Shown: piece after piece, positions 44,131 through 56,600 of the stretch
Layout of the letters: the number at the start of each line of letters is the position of its first letter
Numbering within the stretch: the first letter of the stretch is position 1
Source of the DNA: Trichostrongylus colubriformis
Lineage: Eukaryota; Nematoda; Chromadorea; Rhabditida; Trichostrongylidae
NCBI GenBank assembly: GCA_963978905.1
Contig: OZ022257.1
Location: 14,899,664-14,963,663, forward strand
Length of the DNA stretch: 64,000 nucleotides
Direction of reading: 5' to 3'
Made by a program: the position numbers and the translations under genes
The notes under the pieces: generated by a model
Database searches by the model: none
Told to the model about the DNA's origin: nothing
Seen by the model: only the letters and a program-made list of their open reading frames with translations

Positions 44131-45639
44131 AAATTAGTATAACGCTGCTTGTTTTAGCTATCTGGCGGCACCCAGCTGTCAGCAGCAGTGTGCCTATCAT
44201 TGCACTCTCAGTTATTTTTTTTTCACGATTTGAAAGCTCTTAATTGAGTCGTAGTGATCCTTTAAGTCCTGAAGCCCTCAAGGAAATCCATATCGAAGCA
44301 CTGGGCTCATTTTCATGCAGAGAAAAGCGTCGATAAGGAAATTTCACATGTGCTCTGAAATCCGAAATGAAGGTGAAGGAAAATGAAGTGATTAAGGAGT
44401 AGCAGGGAAGAAGCGGTGTTATACTAGTGACAAGGAGGGGAGACAAGTTTGAATTTGAACAGGACATGCGTTTTATAAAGGACAGAAGTATCTCCAGTAG
44501 ACACCATAAGTCCCAAAATTGTTTGCTTTGTTGCAAAATGCACTGGGCGTCTCCTGTAGGGAAATTCTCGTATGCTCCAGTAGACTGTAGCTTCATAAGA
44601 CCCTGAAATCCCTAATTTGTTGGTTTGTTTTCCTTTAGACGACAACTGAAAATACACCCGGGGGCAATTTTCTAGTCGTCAAATGCATGTGGATAGACCT
44701 ATAATGATGACTGTCATTCGCATACTCCCCCCATCTTCCGCCTCGCCAGCCCTCCCTCCTCACGTCTCATCGGCTCTTCGAACTCCTCCAGTTCTACTCC
44801 GCCTAACTCGGCCACTCTAATTAGTATCCGACATTCTTTCAGAGTTGGTTGGAGTGACAGAAAAGGAGGGGGCGAATAAGAAGATTTACGGCTGTTCTCT
44901 CTGACTCGCTATTTCTTTGAAATATTCCTTGTATGATCCAATAGGGTCTTCTGACTGATCCAATGTACTCACTAAGCCTCTCTAAGTCTGTGATCCAGTC
45001 ACTGATAGCACTACCACTAGTAATTCTTTTCAATATTCCATTTCAGTCGTCGTCGTCGTTGTTGGAACGGCCCAGCCCAACGCCCAGACACCCAGCCAGC
45101 CACCACGTATTCACCATCGGTTGTAATCGATACATACAGTAATCCTTTGGGTGTTATTAATCTATTCTCTGAGTCATAGTACGATGCGCGGCGGTTTTCT
45201 TTATGTAATAGGCATGGAGAAGCGAGTTATGAATATCACAACAAAGTGGTGTGTATGCCTGTGTGTGTGTGGAGTATGTGTGTGTGATGGAAAGATTTCT
45301 CTCTCCGACTACTTACCCACTTACAAGCTCAAGGTGGGGGGGGGGCGCAGTTTTAAGCCTCAAAAACTGGGCCAGAAATGAGGTCTGTTACTGCTACCTC
45401 TAATAGATGCTGCTGCCGTTTCCTGGAACATTCTCGAAAATTCGCGAACAAAGACGCTGTTGCTGCTGCTGCACAGCAATGATAATTCGTTTGCTCTGAG
45501 TGACGATGACTAGTATGCTGTCCCTCCCCCGTTGTGTGAGCTGTAGATGGCAATCGCGGATAAGAAGCCATTGATATCGTGTTGTCAATATGCCATCATC
45601 ATTATTTTACTATATAATCTCTACTATGTGTGGCTTCTT

Positions 45640-45895
45640 CGGCGGGAGTAGTAGCGGCGGCAGCACAACAGCTCCCAGCTCGGCTTGGCTTTCTCTGATG
45701 AGGCCTGGCTTGCTTGCGCATATATCCTTGATATTACCTCAAAGAGATTTACCAGGGATGAGCTTGACTTGGCATTTGCACCAACGCGAACAACATGCAC
45801 GACCCTCCTCTTATGGATGATCTCGAATCTCCATCATCACTTCAGGCAGAGCCCTGGATGTTCAGCCGCCGGTCTTGCTTCATTCATAAAATAAA
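45640..45895 (+). pseudogene. Coding-like stretch with apparent frame change
   Basis: One frame reads LAFSDEAWLACAYILDITSK then RFTRDELDLAFA. From about 45785 the next frame reads NANNMHDPPLMDDLESPSSL and FSRRSCFIHKINANK before TAA. Together they look like one protein end interrupted by a one-base frame change or an unrecognised tiny intron. No family recognised; a decayed gene or two exons are both possible. Confidence 0.22.
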
Positions 45896-47671
45896 TGCAA
45901 ATAAATAAAATTTCAATGCTTTTGCACTCGTATTCCAGATATTTATGTGCTGACTGACGATGGCGAAGAAGTGATCAGCAGCGGAATTTCCCATTCTTGA
46001 ACACTTTAAGGTCATTAGAGATGGTACCGTTCTAGGGTTGATGAGGCTAGCTGTCGTCGTTGGATCATAGCCAGTCGCTTATTTCCGCCTCTCCTTTCTG
46101 TATCAGGAGATGTCCATGAGCTGGGGAGCCCCGGTATTGCCTGGGTAATCCTTTCACAATCATATAGCCTCATTAACTGGCTCTACATGTAATCAGTTGG
46201 CCATTAATAGCCGGTATCATAACTGGTGATTAACTGTGTGTGTGAGCGTTCCCCCTTTCTCACCTGCTTCTACCCATTAATGCACACAATTGCTCAGTTT
46301 GTGTGTTTCCATAGCCTCCTCTTGCTATTCATTGTCGTCTCAAACACTCTCTTGCACTCTAAAATTTTCCATTTTCAAATCACTAAAAAGCAACTCGTTT
46401 AAATTTGCTCACTACATCCCATGAAGTCCATAGATTTGAACCCGCTCTCCTCCTTTGGAAGTCTTCCAATATCATTACTGGAAAGCAACTCCAGGCTAGA
46501 CCTGCTACATACAGCCTGTACAGTCCGTCGCGCCTTCTCCTATTTTCACCTCCGGGAATCCTCTTCTTTTATTCAGTATCAATTTATTAGGAGGCGATTC
46601 TACCGTAGACTTACTCAGTGCAGCCTGTGCATCCTTTAGCCCTCCATTAACGTCTCAAACTCGCTCTATGCTCTTGAAAAACCCCTCCTTATCAGTTTCT
46701 TTTTCTGTTCAATATCAATTTATTATGTGGCAATACCAGTATAGACTTACTCAATAGGGACTGCGCCTCCTAGCCCTCCATTAACGTCTCAAACTCGCTC
46801 TGTGCTTTAAAAATCCCCTCAATATGAATTTGGATCGAAGCAAGTGTCAGTTCACACTTGCTTAGTATCGCAGATATATGCTATAGCCTGGTTCTAGCTC
46901 TCTTCGCTACTTCATTATCGTCTCAAACTTTCTCTTCTCTTTTGAAAGTCCTTCAATAGCAAAACACCAGAGAGCAACTTTAGTTTAAACCTAATCAGTG
47001 CAGTTTTAGCCCCATCTGGTCCTGCCCAGCATATCACTGCCGTCTCAAACTCTCTCTCTATCCCTGAAATTTTTTCAGCATCAGTTTCTAAGAAAGCTAC
47101 GAGTTTAGACGGCCAATTTACGCCAATTGCTATGTCAGTACGGAAGATGATTTTTATGAAATCCTCTCGTCAAATTATGCTGAAATAGGGATGAACCGTG
47201 TATGCGTGTGGCTAAGCTATGGCTATGATCCCTCGTTAAAAAGGGGATTGAAGCTTGAGAATCTGGTCTCTTATCTGTTCAGCTATCCCCCTCATCTCAC
47301 TGAAACTCCATGTCTGGTATTTGATACACGTTTACGTTTTTAGCGGCTCATTGAAAACGATTTGATCATCGGATTTCAATGGAATAGAATATGTTCCGCA
47401 CAACTGTGTGCTACGTGTGCTGTCTGTATCCCCCGTGTTTATTGAATGTGGATTCGTATTTCATCACTTTATTGCTTCTATTCAAATCTCATTCACTCCC
47501 AGCCACTCGCTCTACTATCGATATGTGAAACCTTTGAGCTATTATTTCTATTCAGGATTGAATTAATCACATCTTTATCTGCAAGCGCTGCCCGATTTTC
47601 TATGATTGCCTCTTCATTTCTTAAGAATCAAGCGCTTTACCCAGTATTTAGACGATTTTAAATAGCTATAA

Positions 47672-47680
47672 TTTCAGAGG
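47672..47680 (+). promoter_or_regulatory. Acceptor upstream of cog-1 start, possible trans-splice site
   Basis: ATTTCAG followed by AGG and the ATG at 47681. No convincing upstream exon is seen in the preceding AT-rich DNA, so an SL trans-splice acceptor is the simplest reading (inference from nematode biology). Confidence 0.4.
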
Positions 47681-50600
47681 ATGAGTATCTTCCTTAACGG
47701 AAGTCTCCTTTCGTCTCCAGAAAAATCTTCTCAATTTACAGCCACAGCTCTGTCTTCATCACCAGATCCAGTCACGGTACGAGAGTGTTTCATTCGCTTT
47801 TTGAACTGCCATTATGGTGGAAGGGAGGGGGGGGGGGCGTTTATTTGGAATCAATAGCTTCTCTTTACATAAACATATGAAATGATACTGTGGTATTGCA
47901 GAATTTCACATCACAAAGCGCATTTAAAACATCACGTCAAAGGTCGGATGATCAATCAGAAAAGAAGAGCGCCTACAGTATCTCGAATATTCTCGAAAAG
48001 AAAGAGAACAGCCCAGCAGGAACGTGAGTGCGAAAACGTATCCAACTTCACTTTATTGTCATAAATTTGCAAATATAAGACTGTAATGACGTTTGTCATG
48101 GCGTATGCAGTGGTTTTACTATTCATAAAATAAAAGTTATTACTATCTAATATAATGCTAATATGATGTTAATTAATGATATAGCCTTATGGCTATCGTA
48201 GTGGCGGATATTAGTCTTATAAAGGGCTTATTAATTTTAGGGCTGCTGTATTTCCTTAATAAAGTAGAAAATATTTTTTTTAAATTCCAAAAAGTACAGC
48301 ACACCCCGAATCCACAAAAACTTCATCAGAACTCGTCTTCGATGAGTATCAGAGAAAGCGAAAAATGTTGCTACCGCCTTATATGTAAAACATTATAAAC
48401 TATTTCATGATTACTTATTTAAAGTTTTTTCAGCAGCTCATCGGCGAGTGATGATGACACTGGATCGCCACGATGTGGATCCACAGAAGAGGAACATGGG
48501 TAGAAAAATCTCCGAAATTTAAGGAGGCTGTATATCCTGATGATACTGGTTTCAGATCAATGTCCACGTCAGATACTCAACCAACCACTTCGGTATTTCC
48601 ACATTTTCTTTTTCCTGGTACAGCATTTTCACCACCATCTACAGTATCCGATCTGTCCTCACCCATGGTAATGCACAATTCAGTGGATATTTCTCCGGCC
48701 CAAATTCAGGTTGGTAGTAGCTGGAGCTTCAGTAGTATGACTTCTGAATGAGCTAGTCTGAGGCTCATTAATAAGGAAATATATCGACGAGAGGGTGTGT
48801 GTGTGGTGTCTTCTATTATATGCTGTGATGAAATCTGAGTCGTCGATTGGTTATCCAACGCTCATTAAGAACATTATGAGTCTGAGCTCATCAGTATCAT
48901 CACATCGTCAGCAACAGTGAGCTAAAATCATCAGAAATCTTTTACGGAAAATTTTCAGCAAGCCTACCTCTCATTTCTTGTCGGACAACAACTGAACACA
49001 GCAGCAGTGGCCGCTGCGAATCCATTACGTATTCTGGCACAAGATCAAGGTATTTATCTATTGCGCTTTGGCTGTATTAGAGTAAAAAAAGGGGGGGGGC
49101 AACTTGTCCCAGGTTGAACAGTAACATTACCTTAGTGAAAATTCTGAACAGTAACTAGCTTTACAGATTATACATTATAAATATCACATTTACGATCAGG
49201 GTCAAATGAAGCGGTCCATAAGAGGGTTCGTATTCTGAGCTGAAAACAAGGTCGTATTTTTTGAAAGATCTTCGAGGAGTCCCCTACAACCACCTAAGTT
49301 AGCGATTTTTGCGGCGATCAGGTGGTCTCTGAGAAAAGTCGTCAATCAATAGCCATGCTGTGTTCTGGTTAGCAGTACTACTTCTTACTGACGACCTTTT
49401 TCTTCTAAGTTTGTTCGGGACGCGAATTTTGACCAACAATATCGTTCATGGGAGGGAGTCGTATCGTAAAGGTCACTTCGAAGGGGGATCCGACTCTTCA
49501 AGAATTTCCTCAACTCAGTTCCTGACCCTGCCTACGGTTCATGTGTTATTAATACGTCATTGCAAAGCCATAACTCTTCAACGTTCAGTATTCTGCCCCT
49601 CAGCAAATATAGCACCAATAATTTTTTAAAGTTCATTCATGATTAACGAAAATCACGTTAACAACGGGTTTTTCTTCTGTCCGACATGATTATCTGTGTT
49701 CAGAGAGGAGAACGGATGATACTGCGTAATAAGGGCATGTTCGTTGAAAAACTCTGTCGCGTTGAGAACACCCCGTGTACCCCGGCTCGTATAAGCTTAG
49801 CATAATGTCCTTGTCAATCAAACAGTCGAGTTAGCAAGTCAGTTACAGTGCCGGCTGCCGGCTGAAGACGTTCCATGCACGCAGACAGGTGGCCTTCAGC
49901 GCGTAACGCACATCATTTCACATTCTATGCAATGTCGTGGCCTATTAGCGTATTCATAACATATGATAGTGGCATAATATATGTCGCTACTACTTGATAT
50001 GCGCGCTGGCTGGGTTTCCGGTCATGAGGAACTGTCACGGTTCGGGGAACCTGTGGTCTTTGTCTGCCACCTCGCATCAATTAGCTCGACATCTTTGTTT
50101 ATTTGTTTGTTTACACAAAACATTACACAGAATGATTGTAAAGGAGGCAGTACTATAACATAAACAACAAATCAGTACAAAACAAAACATCAAGGTACAA
50201 ATAAGACTCAGTTAAACTCCACTGGTGTGGTAGTCAACATAGTGTATGGTAGTCACCTATCTTATCTATCCTTCCATGTATGGGTGCATATCAATTAGTA
50301 TATAGTATAAATATGTGTAGTACAGTATCAGCAAGTATTAGCAGGTATCACTATGGTTTAATATCAAATTTACCAATTAATAAATTTTTCGCCATAGGCC
50401 CTTCAAAGGCGCTGACTAATTCGAACATTAACACATAATTGAAAATCCGAGCTGCTTCACTTATGACGAACCGGGCCGCATTGCTGACTGTCTGCTGCGT
50501 ACGCTGTGGGGCCGGGCTGGTTATAAACCGTACGACGCCTTTGTTGTACGGGATACGGTAGTTTCTTGTGATGATTGTCTTTAAGTGGAAAGCAACACAT

Positions 50601-53600
50601 GAATAGTGTTGTATTGGCTGATGAATAGTCCCAGTCAGTCATACCGATGAAGAGGCGCTGCCACCAGTCGCTGACAGAACTGGTTTCTAGTTAAATTCGT
50701 ATAAAGTTGCTTCCTCATGTGTGGAAGATGTAAGTTTGTCATCGAATGACATCAGCTTCGTGATGCTTTTAGTAGAATGTGGAACATGTCAGTATGCCTA
50801 CGTGTGTTGAGCGTGTAGCGCGTTCAGAGCCGGCTGAAGAGCATTTCTATGTTGCGCGCGTAATAAAATGATGGGTTCAATGCGGAATAATTATGGCTAC
50901 AAAGCGTTGAGTGGAATCAAAGCACGTTATAGCCGAAATTGTCCGGCTTAAGCGCCTTTTCTTCTCTCGCCTCCCTTTTCTCCATATCGAAAGCCTTTCC
51001 TTCAAGCTGAAATGAAGGGCCGGCAAGAGGGGTGTAGCAGAGTTTTTTGAAAAGATATGTACATTCCAGTTGACAGCGCTATCACCTCCCTAAAAAAGTG
51101 AGGTATAAAATAGAGCTTACGGGACACTAATAATAGCTACTAATGCATCAGTAAGGGACACTACCTATCATCCTACTTTAGGGTGAATTGTCTGGTAGGC
51201 CGTATTTTTGACAAAAAAGGTCAGGAAAAGAATGAAAGCTCAAATCTTTATCCAATAGTCCACACCGGGCTTGAGTAAATCTGAAGGGGTTCTTTGTGCC
51301 CAATAGGATTTCTCCCCACTTCGCTGGTCTTCAGGAGTTCTCCGCGACTACTTGTTCTAGTAACGGATTTTGCTTGTGTTTATTATTTATTTCAAATCGA
51401 TTTTTTGAAGAAGAGCTTTTAAAAGCGTTATAATTGGAAAACTTAGGATTCCAAAATGTAAAAGAGAGGACTTGAAAAAGAATTTTGAAAAATTCGAAAA
51501 ACAGCTTAGGATCCGCGCAGGATCTTACTTTTTCATTTACATCTTACCCTCCCGAAATAGTACCTCACCTGCTTCATCCACCTAATCTCCACTGTTTGAT
51601 CCTATATGAGCCCCTGTCGAAATCTTAGCACCTAAATCGATCGTTTTATGTATTAGTGGACGGAACCTTGTTTATTGGCTCCATATTAAAGCCATATAAT
51701 ATTCTTGATTATAAAAATAACGAAAGATCCATTAAACCAGTTTTGTGGTGTAAATGCTATTGAAACTTTCAATATAATACTCAGCCGGCATTGTCCTTGA
51801 TAAAATCATATTGCTGCTGAAAGAACTGATAGGATTCACCCACAAACCAGTTATGAGATGCTGATGTTGCGAGATAGTAATTGAATCGGGTCCCAAGTTT
51901 GATGTGACGCCCTCATTTGGCTGTTAAATGCCCGGGTTATTGTGACTGTGTGGCTGGCCTGGTTGTGTGTGAGTGTTATGAATTCTCATTTTGACGAAGC
52001 ACTTCTTATCAAACCGTCGGTTCGACTTTTTCTGCCCCTTTCCATACAGCCTTCTTGAGAAGACACAGAAATTCGGAACGCTTCTCAACACTTGCGCCGG
52101 GAAACAGCACCTAGTCACATCAGACAGCTTTTCATTTGCTTCTCGGCCGCTGAAAATAGGATACTTAGGCTTTTCCAGCTTCTGATTTGTTCCGAAAGAG
52201 TGAGTAGGTGATGTGACCAGTATTAATCGTAATCGTGAAGGAGCCGCTTACGAGGGAGGGAATTTGTGTTGGTAGCCACTCTCCGTAATATTGGCTTACT
52301 TCTTGAGATGCTCAACTAAGCTGATAACTATTATGATGCTACGGAAAACTATTTTAGGTTTATGCAGAATAAATGTATTTTAGGTTTATGCAGAATAAAT
52401 GGCGAAAGCGGACCACTTTTTTTCAAAACGCCATAACTTCGCACAGACACAACTTTATTTGTTGAAATAAAAACCATTCTGATCTACACAACTTCGTCAA
52501 CGATATGGTGAAGAAAATATGCCATCAGGATAAAATTCTGGATTGCGAAAATTAATAAAGTCAACGATGGCATTTTCAACATGCATCGTATCGGCGAATT
52601 TCTTCTAACGCAGGTTTGCATCGAGAACCTGGAAAAAGTGGTAATCTGTTAGCGATAGGTCAGGGGAAAAAGGGGGGTGAGGGGGAGTCTTGATGCCTAA
52701 CTGCGTCAGTTTCTGCAGGGTGACTTGCGAAGTGTGGAGTTTTGCGTTGTTTTGCGCACAGCAAAAACTGATGCAGTTAGGTATCGAGACTCTCCCTTAC
52801 CCCACTTATTCCTCAGACCTATCCCTGACGGATTACCACTTTTTCCGGGTTCTCGATGCAAACCTGCGTAAGGAAAAATTCGCCGATACTTTGCAGGGTA
52901 AAAATGCCATTCCTGACTTTATTAATTTTCAAAATTCAGTATTTCATCATGATGGCATATTTTCTTTACCAGATCGTTGGCAAGGTTGTGTAGGTTCGAA
53001 TGGTTTTTATTTCGACAAATAAAGTTGTGTCTGAGCGGCCATTTATTCTGCAAACACCTAATAGAATGATTTCAGATACCTGTTTGATAGTATAAGGTCG
53101 GACAAAAAGTCCCCGCCGTTCTTCACATTGCCTATTCCGCCTTGAATATTCAGCACCATCTTCCGCGACTTTTTAGGTTGTTTGGGTATTATTTTGTAGA
53201 GAAAAACCTGCTCTCCTTCACATGTAAAGCTTAAAAACGAGTCCCAAAAGGTGCGCTATCCCAATTGTTTTTCAAGCCATAGAAAAGTACGACTTTTGGG
53301 TGGTAGAGGCACAAGATGCCTCAAACTTTACATCGCAGTTAACAAGGAATATAACGATAGTTTTGGAAGGGTTGTTGCTAGCTGTGGATGACAGGTTATA
53401 AGTTTACATCAAGGAGACAATGGCCCCAACTGATGCATGCTTTGGTAACTTTTCCATGACCTATAGTAAGCGCGGACTATCAAAATTCCACGAGCGAGTC
53501 CTTTATATAGCTGTGCACCTTTTCAATGAAAACCAATCGAATTTTATAGGAGATACGAGCTCCTCCGCTGAACAGGCAAGGTTTCAGCGCTTCCCGCAGT

Positions 53601-56600
53601 GGTGTCAAGCCCCCACATAGATAAGCTATCTAAAAAATTGCACAAAATTAGGTGCAGAAGTTCTGCTTAAATCCTTGTATATAGGATGTGTCCAATACGG
53701 ATCACTACTTTTTGGCATTTCGGAGCACCTTTCAGAAGAGATTTTGTGTAAGAAGAGAGGGATGCCAGAATTTAAGGAAAGAAAGTTTTGAACAAAAAAA
53801 AAATAGGACCTGCATTGTATTTTTAGAGAAAAGTGTGCTGAACCTAGCGGTTTTTTTTTCGTTTTAATTAATTGTGGTTGAGTGAAATAATGATCTGCCA
53901 GATTTAGGCAATGCAAAACGGCGGATACTTTTGACCGACCTAACAACTGATTGTTTGTTTCGTTTCAGCAAGAGCTGCTGCAGCATTGAATCCGTTTGGA
54001 TTGTTGCAGTTGCCATCTCAGACACCGCTTCGGATGCCCGTGGAACTCTCATCGAATCCCCTAGCCTTACACAAAAAGCAGAGTCGACCCACATTTACTG
54101 GCCATCAAGTGAGCTTTCCTACTCCTCCTCTCTATCCTTGAGGCTAATTCACAGCTTCAGCTAATCGCTGCTGCTATGCAATAGGAGCTCGAAAGATTGT
54201 TTTCAAGAAACGCTTCAACCATAATGACACCCTTTCACAACTCTTGATTATTCATTATACATCCGAAAAACATGCCAATCAAGACATCATTTGCAATACA
54301 CAATTTTGATGTATTTTAATGATAAGCCTTTCGTATTCTAATCAGCAGCAATGGCTGTATGTTGACGAAGAGAAACGACACTTCCATATACGAATATGAT
54401 TCTTTCAGATCTTTATGTTGGAGAAGAAATTTGAACAAACAAAATATCTAGCCGGATCTGATCGTGCACAATTGGCGCAAGAGCTGAGCATGAGCGAAAG
54501 TCAAGTGAAGGTGAGCTCATTTGCAGACATTAGGCAACAGGGACAAGTGTCATGTTGCAGAAAATATTCCCTCCCCCCTTCTTTGAAGGCAGCATTAGGG
54601 GAAAGTCGGACGAAAAGTAAAAGAAGTAGTGAATGTGAAAGTCGACATGTCTAGTAACAGGACAGTGAAGAAACAACGGATGGTATTAGCCAAAAACCCG
54701 AGAACTAGGACCCCCTTTCCACTGTTGATTCTCGACGCGGACGACCTGCCCCAAGCGGCGGGTAGTCTGATCTAGTTTTCCATTGGCATGCTGCCAAGTA
54801 AACGCAAGGGAATGTTGGGAAATACGACAGCATCTACTTTCTGGAGTGAGCTTCAAGCTAAAACTGCGAAAGTGCGCCGCAAAACCTTCGTTCCTGCCGC
54901 ATCTCCTTGGTCGCTCCCACCCCGGTCAATCGGGAATTACGCCATCCGGAGGCGGGATCGACAATTCAAAGAGGCGGGACAGATGGGCGGTTGCGGCGTT
55001 TTGCGGCGTTTCTACAGCTTGGAGGGGCGCTTTTTCACCGGGATTTAGCCACGGGTAGCCTTCCTAGGTCCAGGACTATCATGTGAAAGACTTCTTGCAG
55101 GGATTTCTCCATTACCACATTACCCCTAATGCTGTCTTCAAGAGCTGCTAAAATAATGGCGACATGTATAAATGCTGAATCTGTCTGACTCTATATGTAA
55201 AAAATGAAGGATAGATATTTGGCACCATTCATCTGCTACCGGGATGTACTTCCATTCCGGGCCTAGAACTATCGTCAGGAGAGAGTGATTGCTATCAGCT
55301 CAGTAAAATGATGAGGCGGATAACTGTTATGAGGCGGATAACTGTTATAGTGCAAACTATTAATACTAAATAATATCCGCTTTTGCACACGTCAATCGAT
55401 AAGTAACCGGTCAAAGTCGATAGATGGTAATAAAGCAGATATACAGGGTGGTCCACATGAAGTGTGACGGAAAAAACTACCCACAAATTTGCTAATCAGC
55501 CAAATAAGAAAATTTCTTGTATGTTCAAACCGTCAGAAAATTCTACATTCGAAATGTCCGCCATCAGCTCCAATACAATCACCCAATCTCTTCCTGAAAC
55601 TCTTCAGGATGCGTGCAGTCCTTTCCGGCGAGATTTCTATTTTTATGACAGTGAAAGTGATAGGTCTCAGCTTGCTCCTGCTTCTAGAGGAACATTGCAG
55701 GGATATTTTGCCCCGATACTTTTATTTCTTCTATCACCCTTTTTTGTATTCTTGGTGAAAGTGAGTATTCGTCTGAGTTGCAGAGCTCAATTTTCATAGA
55801 GCTAAGAAAATCTTACATTAGAAAATACGATAAAAACAAAAAGCAAAAAAGCTTTTAATGCCCAAAAACTAATTTTTCTTACCCGTCACACTTCATGTGG
55901 ACCACCCTGTATTCCGTCCTCCCCTTCTCAACCATCCAAATTGGACCCCTCTATCACTTGAAGATTGCTCCACCAGCGCTTCACATTGTCAAGCACAACC
56001 GCCCCACCCATGGCGACAGAATTGAAAGATCTTCTGAATGGATGGGGAAGTTAAGTTTTTACTTTTGAATAGCTCCTAGGAGATCTCGCTGACGAGGTGA
56101 TTATGGCTCTTAACTGATCATTTCTCAAATCTTCACTTTGAATGTCATAATAGCTACTGTTCTGCACCGCAGTAACAATGGGATCAATGATACACTTTTA
56201 TTATAGCTATCCTCAAAGGCAAATGAGTAAGAAGGAAAGGGAAAGGAAATTGTAACCAGGCAATTAGGTTTAGTAGATTTGAAAAGTTTATTGGAAATGC
56301 ACTCCTCCCATGGGTAATCGTGGAATATTGTATTCCTTGATAGGACCAAGACCCACAGTCTATCGATCGTGATGACATATGCCTTAGTGGGGGGATCTCA
56401 AACCCATTTGTACCATTTTTTACATATGATGCCTTCATAAAGGTCAATGTATCTGAAATTCTTGGCTTTCGGCTGAAACCAAGGCTGATGGGCTGCAGTA
56501 GGTGTTCTGAAGAGATTCTGCCCTTCGAGCTGTCAAGCTATTCAACGATCATAATAGGCAAAATCGATTTGAATAGTAACACTCCACACACAATGATTTG

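Larger units (their letters stand above)
40675..47680. other. Gene-free 7-kb upstream region of cog-1
   Basis: No conserved-looking coding except 45.64-45.90 kb. Rich in family G MITEs, CA/TG repeats (41705, 45255-45285), short G/C-tracts, and tracts of CTCNAACTCTCT-like repeats (46320-47060: five or more loose repeats of ACGTCTCAAACTCGCTCT). Long upstream DNA is expected for a patterned homeobox gene, but I cannot point to specific enhancers. Confidence 0.5.

Noticed and set aside
52690..53022. 110-codon frame as a functional transposase gene
   Set aside because: It covers only the C-terminal part and is one arm of a palindrome; the N-terminal DNA-binding and first catalytic segments are absent.
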